NCBI GenBank assembly: GCA_030633185.1
Contig: DAOVTG010000157.1
Span: 1 to 5,948 of the forward strand
Length of the DNA stretch: 5,948 nt
Reading direction: 5' to 3'
Origin: Deltaproteobacteria bacterium
GTDB taxonomy: Bacteria; Desulfobacterota; Anaeroferrophillalia; Anaeroferrophillales; Tharpellaceae
Part shown: piece by piece, positions 1 to 5,749 of the stretch
Position numbering within the stretch: position 1 is the first letter of the stretch
Layout of the letters: every line of letters begins with the position of its first letter
The notes under the pieces: generated by a model
Database searches by the model: none
What the model saw: the letters and a program-made list of their open reading frames with translations, nothing else
What the model was told of the DNA's origin: nothing
Translations under genes and position numbers: made by a program

Positions 1-39
1 CATGCTTGATTTCTCGAAAATCTAGGTTTGTGAAAATTT

Positions 40-45
40 GGAGAG
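40..45 (+). promoter_or_regulatory. Ribosome binding site deciding the ATG start at 56
   Basis: GGAGAG sits 10 bases before ATG 56. A longer reading from TTG at 38 would place the start codon inside this Shine-Dalgarno sequence and would add six residues in front of a normal signal peptide (MKNR...). ATG 56 is therefore the better start. Confidence 0.6.
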
Positions 46-55
46 TTCTAAACAA

Positions 56-676
56 ATGAAAAATCGTATTTTGCAAATCTCTTTTTTCTACTTTCTGTGG
101 TCGAGTCTGATCATGGCTCCGGTTGCGGTTCCAGCGTTATCAGCCGAGTCAGTCTTTACCGATCCCGTGACCGCTATGGAGTTTGTCTGGGTGTCGGGGG
201 GCAGTTACCAGATGGGGCAGACGGGGGCGGAAAAAGAGGATTTGATCAAAGTGATGGGGCGCGATAAGTACGAAAAATATTGTGCCGATGAACTACCCCG
301 TCACCGGGTCTGCGTCGACGGTTTCTGGATGGGGCGGTACGAGGTGACGAACGCCCAGTATCGGCGTTTTAAGTCGGATCATGACAGTAAATTGTACAGA
401 GGGCATTCGTTGAATGGTGATAATCAGCCGGTGGTCGAGGTCTCCTGGGAAGATGCGGTGGCTTATGCTGAATGGTTGTCGGCCAAAAACAAGAGAAAAT
501 TTCGCTTGCCGACTGAGGTTGAGTGGGAGTATGCCTGTCGGGCCGGGACGACCACGGTTCGTTATTGGGGTGACGATGCGGTTTTAGCCTGTCGCTACGC
601 GAATGTGGCCGACCGGACGGCCAGCGGGAATGGTCAAAATGGAGAATACACGATTGTGAGGATGGATTTAAGGTGA
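56..676 (+). CDS. N-terminal part of the FGE-like protein (first frame)
   Basis: This is the first piece of the frameshifted gene, as a gene finder would call it. Residues 1-30 form a signal peptide (basic MKNR, hydrophobic core, ALSA cleavage region). The FGE fold then begins with MEFVWVSGGSYQMG at about 41-54. Hallmarks follow: DELPRHRVCVDGFWMGRYEV at about 78-97, PVVEVSWEDAVAYAEWLS at about 125-142, RLPTEVEWEYACRAG at about 150-164 and YANVADRTA at 181-189. After residue 189 the translation stops resembling the family (SGNGQNGEYTIVRMDLR) and ends at 676. That marks the likely frameshift point. On its own the piece lacks the C-terminal third of the fold and would probably not be stable. Confidence 0.6.
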   Translation: MKNRILQISFFYFLWSSLIMAPVAVPALSAESVFTDPVTAMEFVWVSGGSYQMGQTGAEKEDLIKVMGRDKYEKYCADELPRHRVCVDGFWMGRYEVTNAQYRRFKSDHDSKLYRGHSLNGDNQPVVEVSWEDAVAYAEWLSAKNKRKFRLPTEVEWEYACRAGTTTVRYWGDDAVLACRYANVADRTASGNGQNGEYTIVRMDLR

Positions 677-957
677 CCGCACCGGTTGGTAGTTTTCAGC
701 CCAACAGCTTTGGTCTTTACGATATGCTGGGCAATGTCTGGGAGTGGTGCTCTGACTGGTTCGGCAAAAACTATTATAAAGAGAGCCCAGAGTTAAATCC
801 ACAGGGTGTTGGTTCGGGTTCGTATCGCATTGCGCGTGGCAGCTGCTGGGATAACCCCCCGCGGTTTGTACGTTCGGCCAGTCGCAATCGGCGTCGGCCT
901 GATAATCTCGGCTACGCTCTCGGGTTTCGGTTGGTGGCTTCAAATGTGGCGCCTTAA
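673..957 (+). CDS. C-terminal part of the FGE-like protein (second frame)
   Basis: This is the second piece of the frameshifted gene. The GTG at 673 is only the first start codon available to a gene finder; the homologous reading continues upstream to about 622 (REWSKWRIHDCEDGFKV). The piece holds the family core TAPVGSFQPNSFGLYDMLGN, then VWEWCSDWF, and the closing segment RGSCWDN...NLGYALGFRLV. There is no convincing Shine-Dalgarno sequence before 673, so independent translation is doubtful except by re-initiation at the overlapping GTGA, where the TGA of the first frame overlaps this GTG. Its stop lies two bases before the next gene. Confidence 0.55.
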   Translation: MTAPVGSFQPNSFGLYDMLGNVWEWCSDWFGKNYYKESPELNPQGVGSGSYRIARGSCWDNPPRFVRSASRNRRRPDNLGYALGFRLVASNVAP

Positions 958-959
958 AA

Positions 960-2117
960 ATGATCTCCCTGGTTATTGAAAAATATGCGCCACCGGGAAA
1001 TGGTCTTGGTTTTTATCAGGATAAAGCGGTCTTTGTCCCGCAAACAGCGGTTGGCGATGAGGTTCTGCTAACTATTGAAAAAGAGAAAAAACGCTATATC
1101 ATCGGGCGTCTGGAGGAGGTTGTAAAGCCTGGTTCTAAGCGTCGGAAAGTACCTTGTCCTTATTATGTAGTGTGTGGCGGTTGTGATCTGCTCCATCTCT
1201 CTTATAGTGATCAGCTGGCTCTTAAAAAGGAGATGTTGGTTCAGGTCTTGGCCGGGGCCGGGATTCTGGAGGCAGTTAATATGGTTGCCGCTCCGAGCGA
1301 ATTTTATTACCGGCATCGGGCCCTTTTCCGGAGTGATCATGAGACCGGAGATTTCGGTTTTTTGCGCCGCCGCAGTCATCAGGTGGCGGTTGTTCCTGAC
1401 TGCTTGGTTTTAGCTCAGGGTTTGAAAAACTTGTTAAAAGAGCTTGCCGTGTCACCGGATTTACCAAAAAAAACGACGGCCTGTTACGGTCTGGCAAGTT
1501 CCGGTGGAGACTTTGCGGCGGCTGTAAAAGTTGGCCGCAATTTTCAGGTACTACCCGGAATTCCGGAAACCGTGATGGAGAATTACGGTTTCGGTGATCT
1601 CGAATTGGCCGCATCAGGATTTGCCCAAGTAAATCCTGCCATAACCCGGTTGATGATCAGTGATCTTCTGCAATATTGTGTTGATGTTCGTGAAGTGTCT
1701 GAACTCTATGGCGGTAGTGGTACTTTTTCTTTGCCGTTGGCGACTATCGCTCGGAACCTGACCGTTTATGAAAGTGATCATGCTGCCGCCGCCAGAGGCC
1801 GCCGCAACGCGGCCCGTAACGGTTTGGAAAATGTTCGTATAGTCAGTGGTCGGGTCGAGAAAAAAGCGTTGCCCAAGGCTCTCGATACCCTGGTTGTCGA
1901 TCCTCCGCGCAGCGGCCTGCAACCGGTTATTATCGAAAAAATGGTTAAAAGCCGAGCTTCACAGCTTGTCTATATTAGCTGCAACCCGGCCACCCTGGCC
2001 CGTGATCTTGCCCGCCTCAAAGCTTTTGACAACGGTTTTACGTTAGATTCGCTCAATGCCTACGACATGTATGCCGGTACTACCCACCTTGAAGTCATGG
2101 CCGTTCTCAAGCGGTAA
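960..2117 (+). CDS. rlmD: 23S rRNA (uracil-C5)-methyltransferase, RlmD/RumA-like
   Basis: This is a cytoplasmic SAM-dependent enzyme that makes 5-methyluridine in RNA. An N-terminal TRAM RNA-binding domain spans about residues 1-60. A [4Fe-4S] cluster site of the RumA pattern follows (C66-x5-C72-x2-C75, with the fourth cysteine C148). The catalytic domain shows GFAQVNPA (about 220-227), the SAM-binding ELYGGSGTF (248-256), DPPRSGL (314-320), the nucleophile in SCNPATLARDL (C341) and the probable base E378 in THLEVM. Having both TRAM and Fe-S fits RlmD better than TrmA or RlmC. However, at 385 residues it is shorter than the E. coli enzyme (about 430), and the exact target uridine cannot be read from sequence. 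ATG 960 follows the stop of the FGE-like gene by two bases and has no clear Shine-Dalgarno sequence, which suggests translational coupling. No intrinsic terminator is seen after the stop. Confidence 0.9.
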   Translation: MISLVIEKYAPPGNGLGFYQDKAVFVPQTAVGDEVLLTIEKEKKRYIIGRLEEVVKPGSKRRKVPCPYYVVCGGCDLLHLSYSDQLALKKEMLVQVLAGAGILEAVNMVAAPSEFYYRHRALFRSDHETGDFGFLRRRSHQVAVVPDCLVLAQGLKNLLKELAVSPDLPKKTTACYGLASSGGDFAAAVKVGRNFQVLPGIPETVMENYGFGDLELAASGFAQVNPAITRLMISDLLQYCVDVREVSELYGGSGTFSLPLATIARNLTVYESDHAAAARGRRNAARNGLENVRIVSGRVEKKALPKALDTLVVDPPRSGLQPVIIEKMVKSRASQLVYISCNPATLARDLARLKAFDNGFTLDSLNAYDMYAGTTHLEVMAVLKR

Positions 2118-2190
2118 ATAAACTTTCTGACTTATTGTAACAGCCTGATTTTATTTTGTCTTTCTCTGCGCCTCTGCGGGAAAATGTGTA

Positions 2191-2211
2191 AATTGGGGAC
2201 AGCCACCAATT
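2191..2211. repeat. Short palindrome AATTGG-N9-CCAATT in a repeat-like spacer
   Basis: A six-base perfect inverted repeat with a nine-base centre (GGACAGCCA) lies in the spacer after the methyltransferase gene. The reverse complement, AATTGGTGGCTGTCCCC, resembles a phrase I recall from intergenic and transposase-flanking DNA of several bacteria; this recall is unverified. Just upstream, 2161-2180 contains CTCTGCGCCTCTGCGGG, also reminiscent of dispersed intergenic repeats. The palindrome begins almost exactly where the hypF-like reading on the minus strand stops making sense. The rest of 2118-2190 shows no gene and no convincing terminator. Confidence 0.4.
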
Positions 2212-2213
2212 AT

Positions 2214-2339
2214 TTCAAGCAGGACAATTGGTCGAGCCGGGCTTAAGAGAAGTTCTTTTTCTCTTTCTCTGATAGAGGTCAGTTTTTTGGCGTCAGCCAA
2301 ATCTTTAACCAAGGTAATCAAATTTGGTTCGACCGCTGA
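2214..2339 (-). pseudogene. hypF: Remnant of hypF (carbamoyltransferase, YrdC-like domain)
   Basis: The minus strand here reads 42 codons without a stop. Two parts are characteristic: LVKDLADAKKL, followed 12 residues later by LLLSPARPIVLLE. In HypF the YrdC-like domain carries a matching run of the form KPFALMVKDL..., then E-E-x-LL-T/S-SP-x-x-PIVLL. The SP..PIVLL ending separates HypF from the related Sua5/YrdC proteins, which have WPGPLTL-type segments instead. HypF makes the carbamoyl group for the cyanide ligands of [NiFe]-hydrogenase and is normally about 750 residues, so this is about 5% of a gene. Upstream on the same strand the frame runs into a stop within about 12 bases of 2351. Downstream the similarity ends at the AATTGG palindrome. 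No start codon or ribosome binding site is visible. It is read as a decayed fragment, judged from recalled family patterns rather than an alignment. Confidence 0.6.
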
Positions 2340-2365
2340 AATTAGCGCAAGGAGAGTTTAAAGTT

Positions 2366-2758
2366 TCAGTAGCTTTGTCGGGCCGGGATAACTCCACGAA
2401 TACCGCCACGCGGTTTTTCGACATCGCCACGGCGTCTGGGGATCAAGTGGATATGGGTGTGGAAGATCGTCTGGCCAGCGTCAGAACCGCTGTTGAAACC
2501 GACGTTAAAGCCGGAGATTGAAGGATCCTCGGCCAACAGTTTTTTTCGCATATCTTGAACTAACTGCCAGATCTCGGTGATCTCTTCAGGGTTTAATTCG
2601 AGAGGGTCGGCGATGTGATGGTAGGGGATAATCAGGCAGTGCTCCGGAGTTACGGGTGAGTTGTCATTAATGACGTAGAAATTCCGGCTGCGGGTGATAA
2701 TCTTCAGTTCTTCCGGTGAACAGAAGGGACAAGGTGAAAGGGCTTGTTTCTCTTTCAT
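2366..2758 (-). CDS. HIT-family nucleotide hydrolase
   Basis: A 130-residue cytoplasmic protein of the histidine-triad superfamily, whose members hydrolyse or transfer nucleotides from substrates such as diadenosine polyphosphates or nucleoside phosphoramidates. The triad is FHTHIHLIPRR, with H100, H102 and H104; H102 is the expected nucleophile. An N-terminal CPFC (C10, C13), with H48 and H100 as possible partners, suggests the structural zinc site seen in many bacterial HIT proteins. GFNVGFNSGSDAGQTIFH (about 83-100) is the usual lead-in to the triad. Length is normal for the family. It begins 44 bases after the TRAP permease stop, on the same strand, and could be the last gene of that transcript. 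No strong Shine-Dalgarno sequence precedes ATG 2758, and no functional link to the transporter is obvious. The exact substrate cannot be assigned. Confidence 0.88.
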   Translation of the reverse strand: MKEKQALSPCPFCSPEELKIITRSRNFYVINDNSPVTPEHCLIIPYHHIADPLELNPEEITEIWQLVQDMRKKLLAEDPSISGFNVGFNSGSDAGQTIFHTHIHLIPRRRGDVEKPRGGIRGVIPARQSY

Positions 2759-2802
2759 AAAGGTTTTGTCAGGTTTATAATAATGCCATTTTATGCCTGG
2801 AG

Positions 2803-4533
2803 TTAAGCTGCCTTTTTACTCCCCATCCCTTTAAGTTGGGAGTACCAGTAGCCGCTGAGAATATAGGAGTAGAGCCAGGTGCCAAATAGGATCATGGCAA
2901 AAGCCTTGATGATATCAAAGGTGTCTCCCTGGAGGCTGAAGCCTGGGACAAAGCCGAAAAGAAAAGGTCCCAGATAGAGGAACTTGGCAAATTTGAAGGC
3001 TGCAAAAGCGGTTTTCCACATAGGTGCCTTGGCAATTGTCGCTCCGGCAAAAGCGGCAATACATACCGGGGGGGTAATATTTGAATCTTGAGAGAGCCAG
3101 TAGACAATCATATGTGCGGCAATTGGGTTTACTCCCAAATGGGTCAAAGGCGGCACGGCTACGACTGCGGTGATCAGGTAGGCTGCGGTCACCGGCACCC
3201 CCATCCCGAGAATCAGAGACGCCAAGGCAATGAGGGCAATGGTCATAACCAGCGATCCTCCGGCCATGGTGATCATGATGTCGGCAAAGGTCAGAACCAG
3301 GCCGGTGGAAGTCAGAACCCCGATAATAATACCGATTACGCCCACGGTGGCTCCGATTTTCAGGCTGCTGTCGGTACCATCAATAGCGGCTTCGACAAAT
3401 CCCCGCCAACCGATTCGGGTTTCTTTGCGAAACCAGCTGATGATAATACAGCTTACCAGGCCGACAATGGCCGAGTAGCCGGCCGAGTAGCCCTTTAGCA
3501 TGAGGATCGTAATAACCACCAGGGGCATGACGTAAAACCACTCTTTCTTTAAGATTTCACTGGCCTTGACATCCTGTTTTTCGCCAACGATATTATGCAG
3601 CTTGGCATGGTAATGAATCATGACAAAAACGCTGAAAAAATACATGATCGCCGGGAAGATGGCCACCAACATAATTTTAGAATATGGCACCCCGGTTAAT
3701 TCTGCCATAATAAAACCACCGGCTCCCATGATCGGCGGCATGAACATCCCGCCGATAGAGGCTGCTGGTTCAATACCTCCGGCTATGTGGGGTTTAAAGC
3801 CGGCTTTTTTCATCAATGGAATGGTGAAGGCTCCGGTCGACACCGTATTGGCGATGGCACTGCCGGAGATTGAACCAAAAAGACCGCTGGCGATGACTGC
3901 AACTTTGCCGGGGCCGCCGATTTTGTGACCAACTGCGGCCATAGGGAAATCAATAAAGAATTTCTGAGCTCCGCACTTGAGCAGAAAAGCCCCAAACAGA
4001 ACAAACAAGAGGACATAGGTGGCCAGGACATTGGCCATGATGCCAAAAACCCCGTCACTTTTATAGTAGATGGTGACGCACAGATAATGAAACGGTTCAC
4101 CCGGGTGGGCAAACATATCCGGGACATGGGCACCATATACTCCATAGAGGAGCATCAGGATGCTGATGGCGACAAAGGCGTAACCTAAGACCCGGCGGGC
4201 TACTTCAATGCCGATCAGCACGCCAACCACCGCGACCCACATATCCATCGTGGTTTCAGCTCCGGTACGGTAGTTGATCAGCTCAAAGTTGTACATCCAG
4301 TAACCGATGCAACAGATGCTGGTAAATATCAGCAGGTAGTCAACCAGTCGAAAAAGTGGTGATTTTGATTTATAGAGCAGAAACACCAGGATGTAGGTGA
4401 CAATTACATAAATACCCCGGTGATACTGGGTGGCCATAGGTCTAAGGACGGCCGAATAGGAGTAGAAGAGAACCAGAAAGACGGAAAGAACGGCTAACAC
4501 CACTTTCTCATATTTGTTAAGTTTTCCAATCAC
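2803..4533 (-). CDS. TRAP transporter fused permease (DctQM-type, TAXI family)
   Basis: A 576-residue inner-membrane protein that joins the small (DctQ-like, about residues 10-130) and large (DctM-like, about 160-560) TRAP permease subunits in one chain. It should import a solute delivered by the adjacent TAXI binding protein, driven by an ion gradient (Na+ in characterised TRAP systems). Many hydrophobic segments are visible. The family hallmark GSISGSAIANTVSTG lies at 220-234, followed by the PAASIGGMFMPP region (about 256-267). The second half repeats the pattern with LGMGVPVTAAY (442-452) and NITPPVCIAAFAGA (485-498). The last motif is preceded by YWLSQDS instead of the more common FYF..LSD, which suggests a distinct subgroup. 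The start is GTG 4533, supported by GAGGGA seven bases upstream. A terminator and a candidate promoter lie between it and the binding-protein gene. The substrate is unknown. Confidence 0.93.
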   Translation of the reverse strand: MIGKLNKYEKVVLAVLSVFLVLFYSYSAVLRPMATQYHRGIYVIVTYILVFLLYKSKSPLFRLVDYLLIFTSICCIGYWMYNFELINYRTGAETTMDMWVAVVGVLIGIEVARRVLGYAFVAISILMLLYGVYGAHVPDMFAHPGEPFHYLCVTIYYKSDGVFGIMANVLATYVLLFVLFGAFLLKCGAQKFFIDFPMAAVGHKIGGPGKVAVIASGLFGSISGSAIANTVSTGAFTIPLMKKAGFKPHIAGGIEPAASIGGMFMPPIMGAGGFIMAELTGVPYSKIMLVAIFPAIMYFFSVFVMIHYHAKLHNIVGEKQDVKASEILKKEWFYVMPLVVITILMLKGYSAGYSAIVGLVSCIIISWFRKETRIGWRGFVEAAIDGTDSSLKIGATVGVIGIIIGVLTSTGLVLTFADIMITMAGGSLVMTIALIALASLILGMGVPVTAAYLITAVVAVPPLTHLGVNPIAAHMIVYWLSQDSNITPPVCIAAFAGATIAKAPMWKTAFAAFKFAKFLYLGPFLFGFVPGFSLQGDTFDIIKAFAMILFGTWLYSYILSGYWYSQLKGMGSKKAA

Positions 4534-4540
4534 CTCTAAA

Positions 4541-4546
4541 TCCCTC
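4541..4546 (-). promoter_or_regulatory. Ribosome binding site of the TRAP permease
   Basis: On the minus strand GAGGGA is followed by seven bases and GTG 4533, which supports this non-ATG start. A second purine run, AGAGG, touches the start codon and is too close to act as the main site. Confidence 0.6.
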
Positions 4547-4550
4547 TAAC

Positions 4551-4565
4551 GCGGGCGTTGCCCGC
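4551..4565 (-). other. GC-rich hairpin just upstream of the permease RBS
   Basis: GCGGGC and GCCCGC form a perfect six-base stem with a three-base loop. In the minus-strand mRNA it ends four bases before the GAGGGA ribosome binding site. There is no T-run after it, so it is not an intrinsic terminator. A second, overlapping pairing (AACGC with GCGTT, 4548-4559) cannot form at the same time. It could influence ribosome access or mRNA stability; this is inference. Confidence 0.4.
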
Positions 4566-4650
4566 AAGTAAATAACCTGTAAGTTACTAAACGTCGTTGG
4601 TAAAAGAGAACCGAAAGGTACAGTTAACTGCCTCTCGGAGAAAAACCAGT

Positions 4651-4679
4651 ATCATATCGACAAAAAAAGGGCACGGCAA
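4651..4679 (-). promoter_or_regulatory. Candidate sigma-70 promoter for the permease gene
   Basis: On the minus strand TTGCCG (4679-4674, four of six matches to TTGACA) is separated by exactly 17 bases from TATGAT (4656-4651, five of six matches to TATAAT). The -35 box lies in the 3' arm of the binding-protein terminator, and the T-run of that terminator lies in the spacer. Transcription would start near 4644, leaving a leader of about 110 bases before GTG 4533. Confidence 0.4.
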
Positions 4680-4699
4680 CCTTGATCGGTTGCCGTGCC
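4662..4699 (-). terminator. Intrinsic terminator after the TAXI binding-protein gene
   Basis: On the minus strand a perfect 12-base, GC-rich stem (GGCACGGCAACC with its complement, 4699-4688 and 4681-4670) and a six-base loop are followed by one C and seven Ts. The stem begins 17 bases after the stop codon at 4717. This is a textbook Rho-independent terminator. It lies between the binding protein and the permease, so it should reduce transcription into the permease gene. Confidence 0.9.
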
Positions 4700-4716
4700 G
4701 TAGTCTCTACGTCAAA

Positions 4717-5682
4717 TTACTTGAGAATTCCTTTTTCCTTCCAGAACTTAATGGCTCCGGGATGGAGAGGAGTAACAATACCTTTAATACCATCTTTAAC
4801 ACTCATGGCTTTGGCTGTCTTTTTCACGTTGCGCATATGGGCCAGCCCTTCATCCGTAAAAATCTTGGAGAGCAGGGTGTAGACAACATCCGCAGGAATT
4901 TTGGAGTTTGCCACCCAGAGAGCTGAATCCTGGAATGACGGGCTCGCCGTGGTTACCCCTTTGTAGGTGTTGGCCGGTACGGTCAATTTGGAGAAATAGG
5001 GATATTTGTCAAAGAAACCAATACTATCAGCATCAGCCTGTAGATCGATCATGGCAATATCATTGGTTTGGGCGGCCATGATTACCGCTCCACTGGGGAA
5101 AGCGGTAAAGAGCCAGAAGGCATCAAGCTGATTGTTACCGAAGGCGGTAGCCGCATCGTTGTAGCCCATGGCATTACGCTCGATCTTGTCCCAGATCCCC
5201 AGGGCGGAAAAAAACATTTCACAATTAGCAAAAGCTCCGGATCCGGCATTACCAACGCCGACTTTTTTGCCAACCAGATCTTTACAGCTCTTGATGCCGG
5301 AGCCAGCCCGAACCACCAATTGGGCCGGAGCCCCGTAGAAGTAGGCTACGCCAAGAACATCTTCATATTTTTTGGGATCGTTTTTCATCATTCCGTTAAG
5401 TCCCATGTAGACGTGACCGGAATAGACTACACCCATGGCATATTTGCCGGAATTGACCGAACGCAGGTTTTCCACTGAACCCGCAGAAGCGCCTGCCAGA
5501 ACCTTGAACTCCTTGATTGTTTTGACCGGAGTATAAGTACTGATGCCGCCTGCCATAAACTGAAAAGTACCACCAGCCGGACCACCGCCAAACTTGTAAA
5601 TCTTTTTAGCCATAGCCGGGCTGGCAAAAGCCAGTGCCAAAATAGACGCCATAATTACCGCTACATACCATCTGGATTTCAT
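4717..5682 (-). CDS. TAXI-family TRAP transporter solute-binding protein
   Basis: A periplasmic binding protein of 321 residues that captures the solute and passes it to the fused TRAP permease encoded next. A signal peptide covers residues 1-25 (MKSR, hydrophobic core, ASPAMA, then KK). TAXI-family features follow: GGGPAGGTF (32-40), GASAGSVENLR (64-74), DLVGKKVGVGNAGSGAF (135-151) and a C-terminal LHPGAIKFWKEKG (306-318). Length is normal for the family. The start is ATG 5682, with AAGGAG seven bases upstream and a proper signal peptide. A longer reading from 5874 would translate the upstream repeat and is rejected. Two cysteines, C133 and C154, flank the DLVGKKVGVG strand and could form a disulfide in the periplasm. 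A candidate promoter lies just upstream and a strong terminator just downstream. The ligand cannot be predicted; some characterised TAXI systems take up organic acids. Confidence 0.92.
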   Translation of the reverse strand: MKSRWYVAVIMASILALAFASPAMAKKIYKFGGGPAGGTFQFMAGGISTYTPVKTIKEFKVLAGASAGSVENLRSVNSGKYAMGVVYSGHVYMGLNGMMKNDPKKYEDVLGVAYFYGAPAQLVVRAGSGIKSCKDLVGKKVGVGNAGSGAFANCEMFFSALGIWDKIERNAMGYNDAATAFGNNQLDAFWLFTAFPSGAVIMAAQTNDIAMIDLQADADSIGFFDKYPYFSKLTVPANTYKGVTTASPSFQDSALWVANSKIPADVVYTLLSKIFTDEGLAHMRNVKKTAKAMSVKDGIKGIVTPLHPGAIKFWKEKGILK

Positions 5683-5689
5683 ACTTCTA

Positions 5690-5695
5690 CTCCTT
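5690..5695 (-). promoter_or_regulatory. Ribosome binding site of the TAXI binding protein
   Basis: AAGGAG on the minus strand stands seven bases before ATG 5682. It is the strongest Shine-Dalgarno sequence in the window and fixes the start in favour of the signal-peptide form over the longer open frame. Confidence 0.85.
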
Positions 5696-5709
5696 CTCTG
5701 TGTGGTTGC

Positions 5710-5738
5710 ATTAAAAACCGTTATTGACCGCCTGTCGA
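5710..5738 (-). promoter_or_regulatory. Candidate sigma-70 promoter for the binding-protein gene
   Basis: On the minus strand TCGACA (5738-5733, five of six matches to TTGACA) and TTTAAT (5715-5710, five of six matches to TATAAT) are separated by exactly 17 bases. Transcription would begin near 5703, giving a leader of about 20 bases that includes the AAGGAG site. An inverted repeat ACCGC-N7-GCGGT (5727-5743) overlaps the -35 box and could be an operator. Confidence 0.45.
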
Positions 5739-5749
5739 GCGGTATATTT

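Larger units (their letters stand above)
56..957 (+). pseudogene. Secreted FGE-sulfatase (SUMF1-fold) protein, frameshifted
   Basis: Two overlapping reading frames together encode one SUMF1/FGE-sulfatase domain protein. The first ends at a TGA at 674-676. The second frame is open from 574 to 957 and carries the rest of the domain. Restoring one base near 620-624 (for example GCC AAG CGG instead of GCC AGC GGG) gives a continuous family-like stretch, AKREWSKWRIHDCEDGF, leading into TAPVGSF and a 300-residue protein. A typical signal peptide occupies residues 1-30 and ends in ALSA, so the product should be periplasmic or lipid-free secreted. The two catalytic cysteines of true aerobic formylglycine-generating enzymes are absent: the corresponding region reads RGSCWDNPPRFVRSASR. 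A structural or binding role is therefore more likely than sulfatase activation. It lies two bases upstream of the methyltransferase gene and probably shares its transcript. The break may be a real mutation or a sequencing error; only the frame disruption itself is certain. Confidence 0.8.

Noticed and set aside
1..37. Possible end of an upstream gene or a promoter
   Set aside because: The stretch is short and AT-rich, with no convincing -35/-10 pair and no recognisable coding frame.
2245..2265. Hairpin AAGAGAA-N7-TTCTCTT as a terminator
   Set aside because: The stem is AT-rich and lies inside the hypF-like coding remnant, and no T-run follows it on either strand.
2286..2301. Hairpin TTTGGC-GTCA-GCCAAA as a terminator
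   Set aside because: It has a good small stem, but the T-run is on the wrong side for the plus strand and becomes an A-run for the minus strand. The bases are explained by the hypF-like reading (DLADAKK).
2318..2340. GGTTCGACC as a tRNA T-arm
   Set aside because: No acceptor stem, anticodon arm or CCA end can be built around it.
2324..2521. Plus-strand open frame of 65 codons
   Set aside because: It lies mostly antisense to the HIT gene, has no ribosome binding site and shows no recognisable protein features.
3088..3498. Plus-strand open frame of 136 codons
   Set aside because: It is antisense to the TRAP permease and has a low-complexity, shadow-like composition with no family resemblance.
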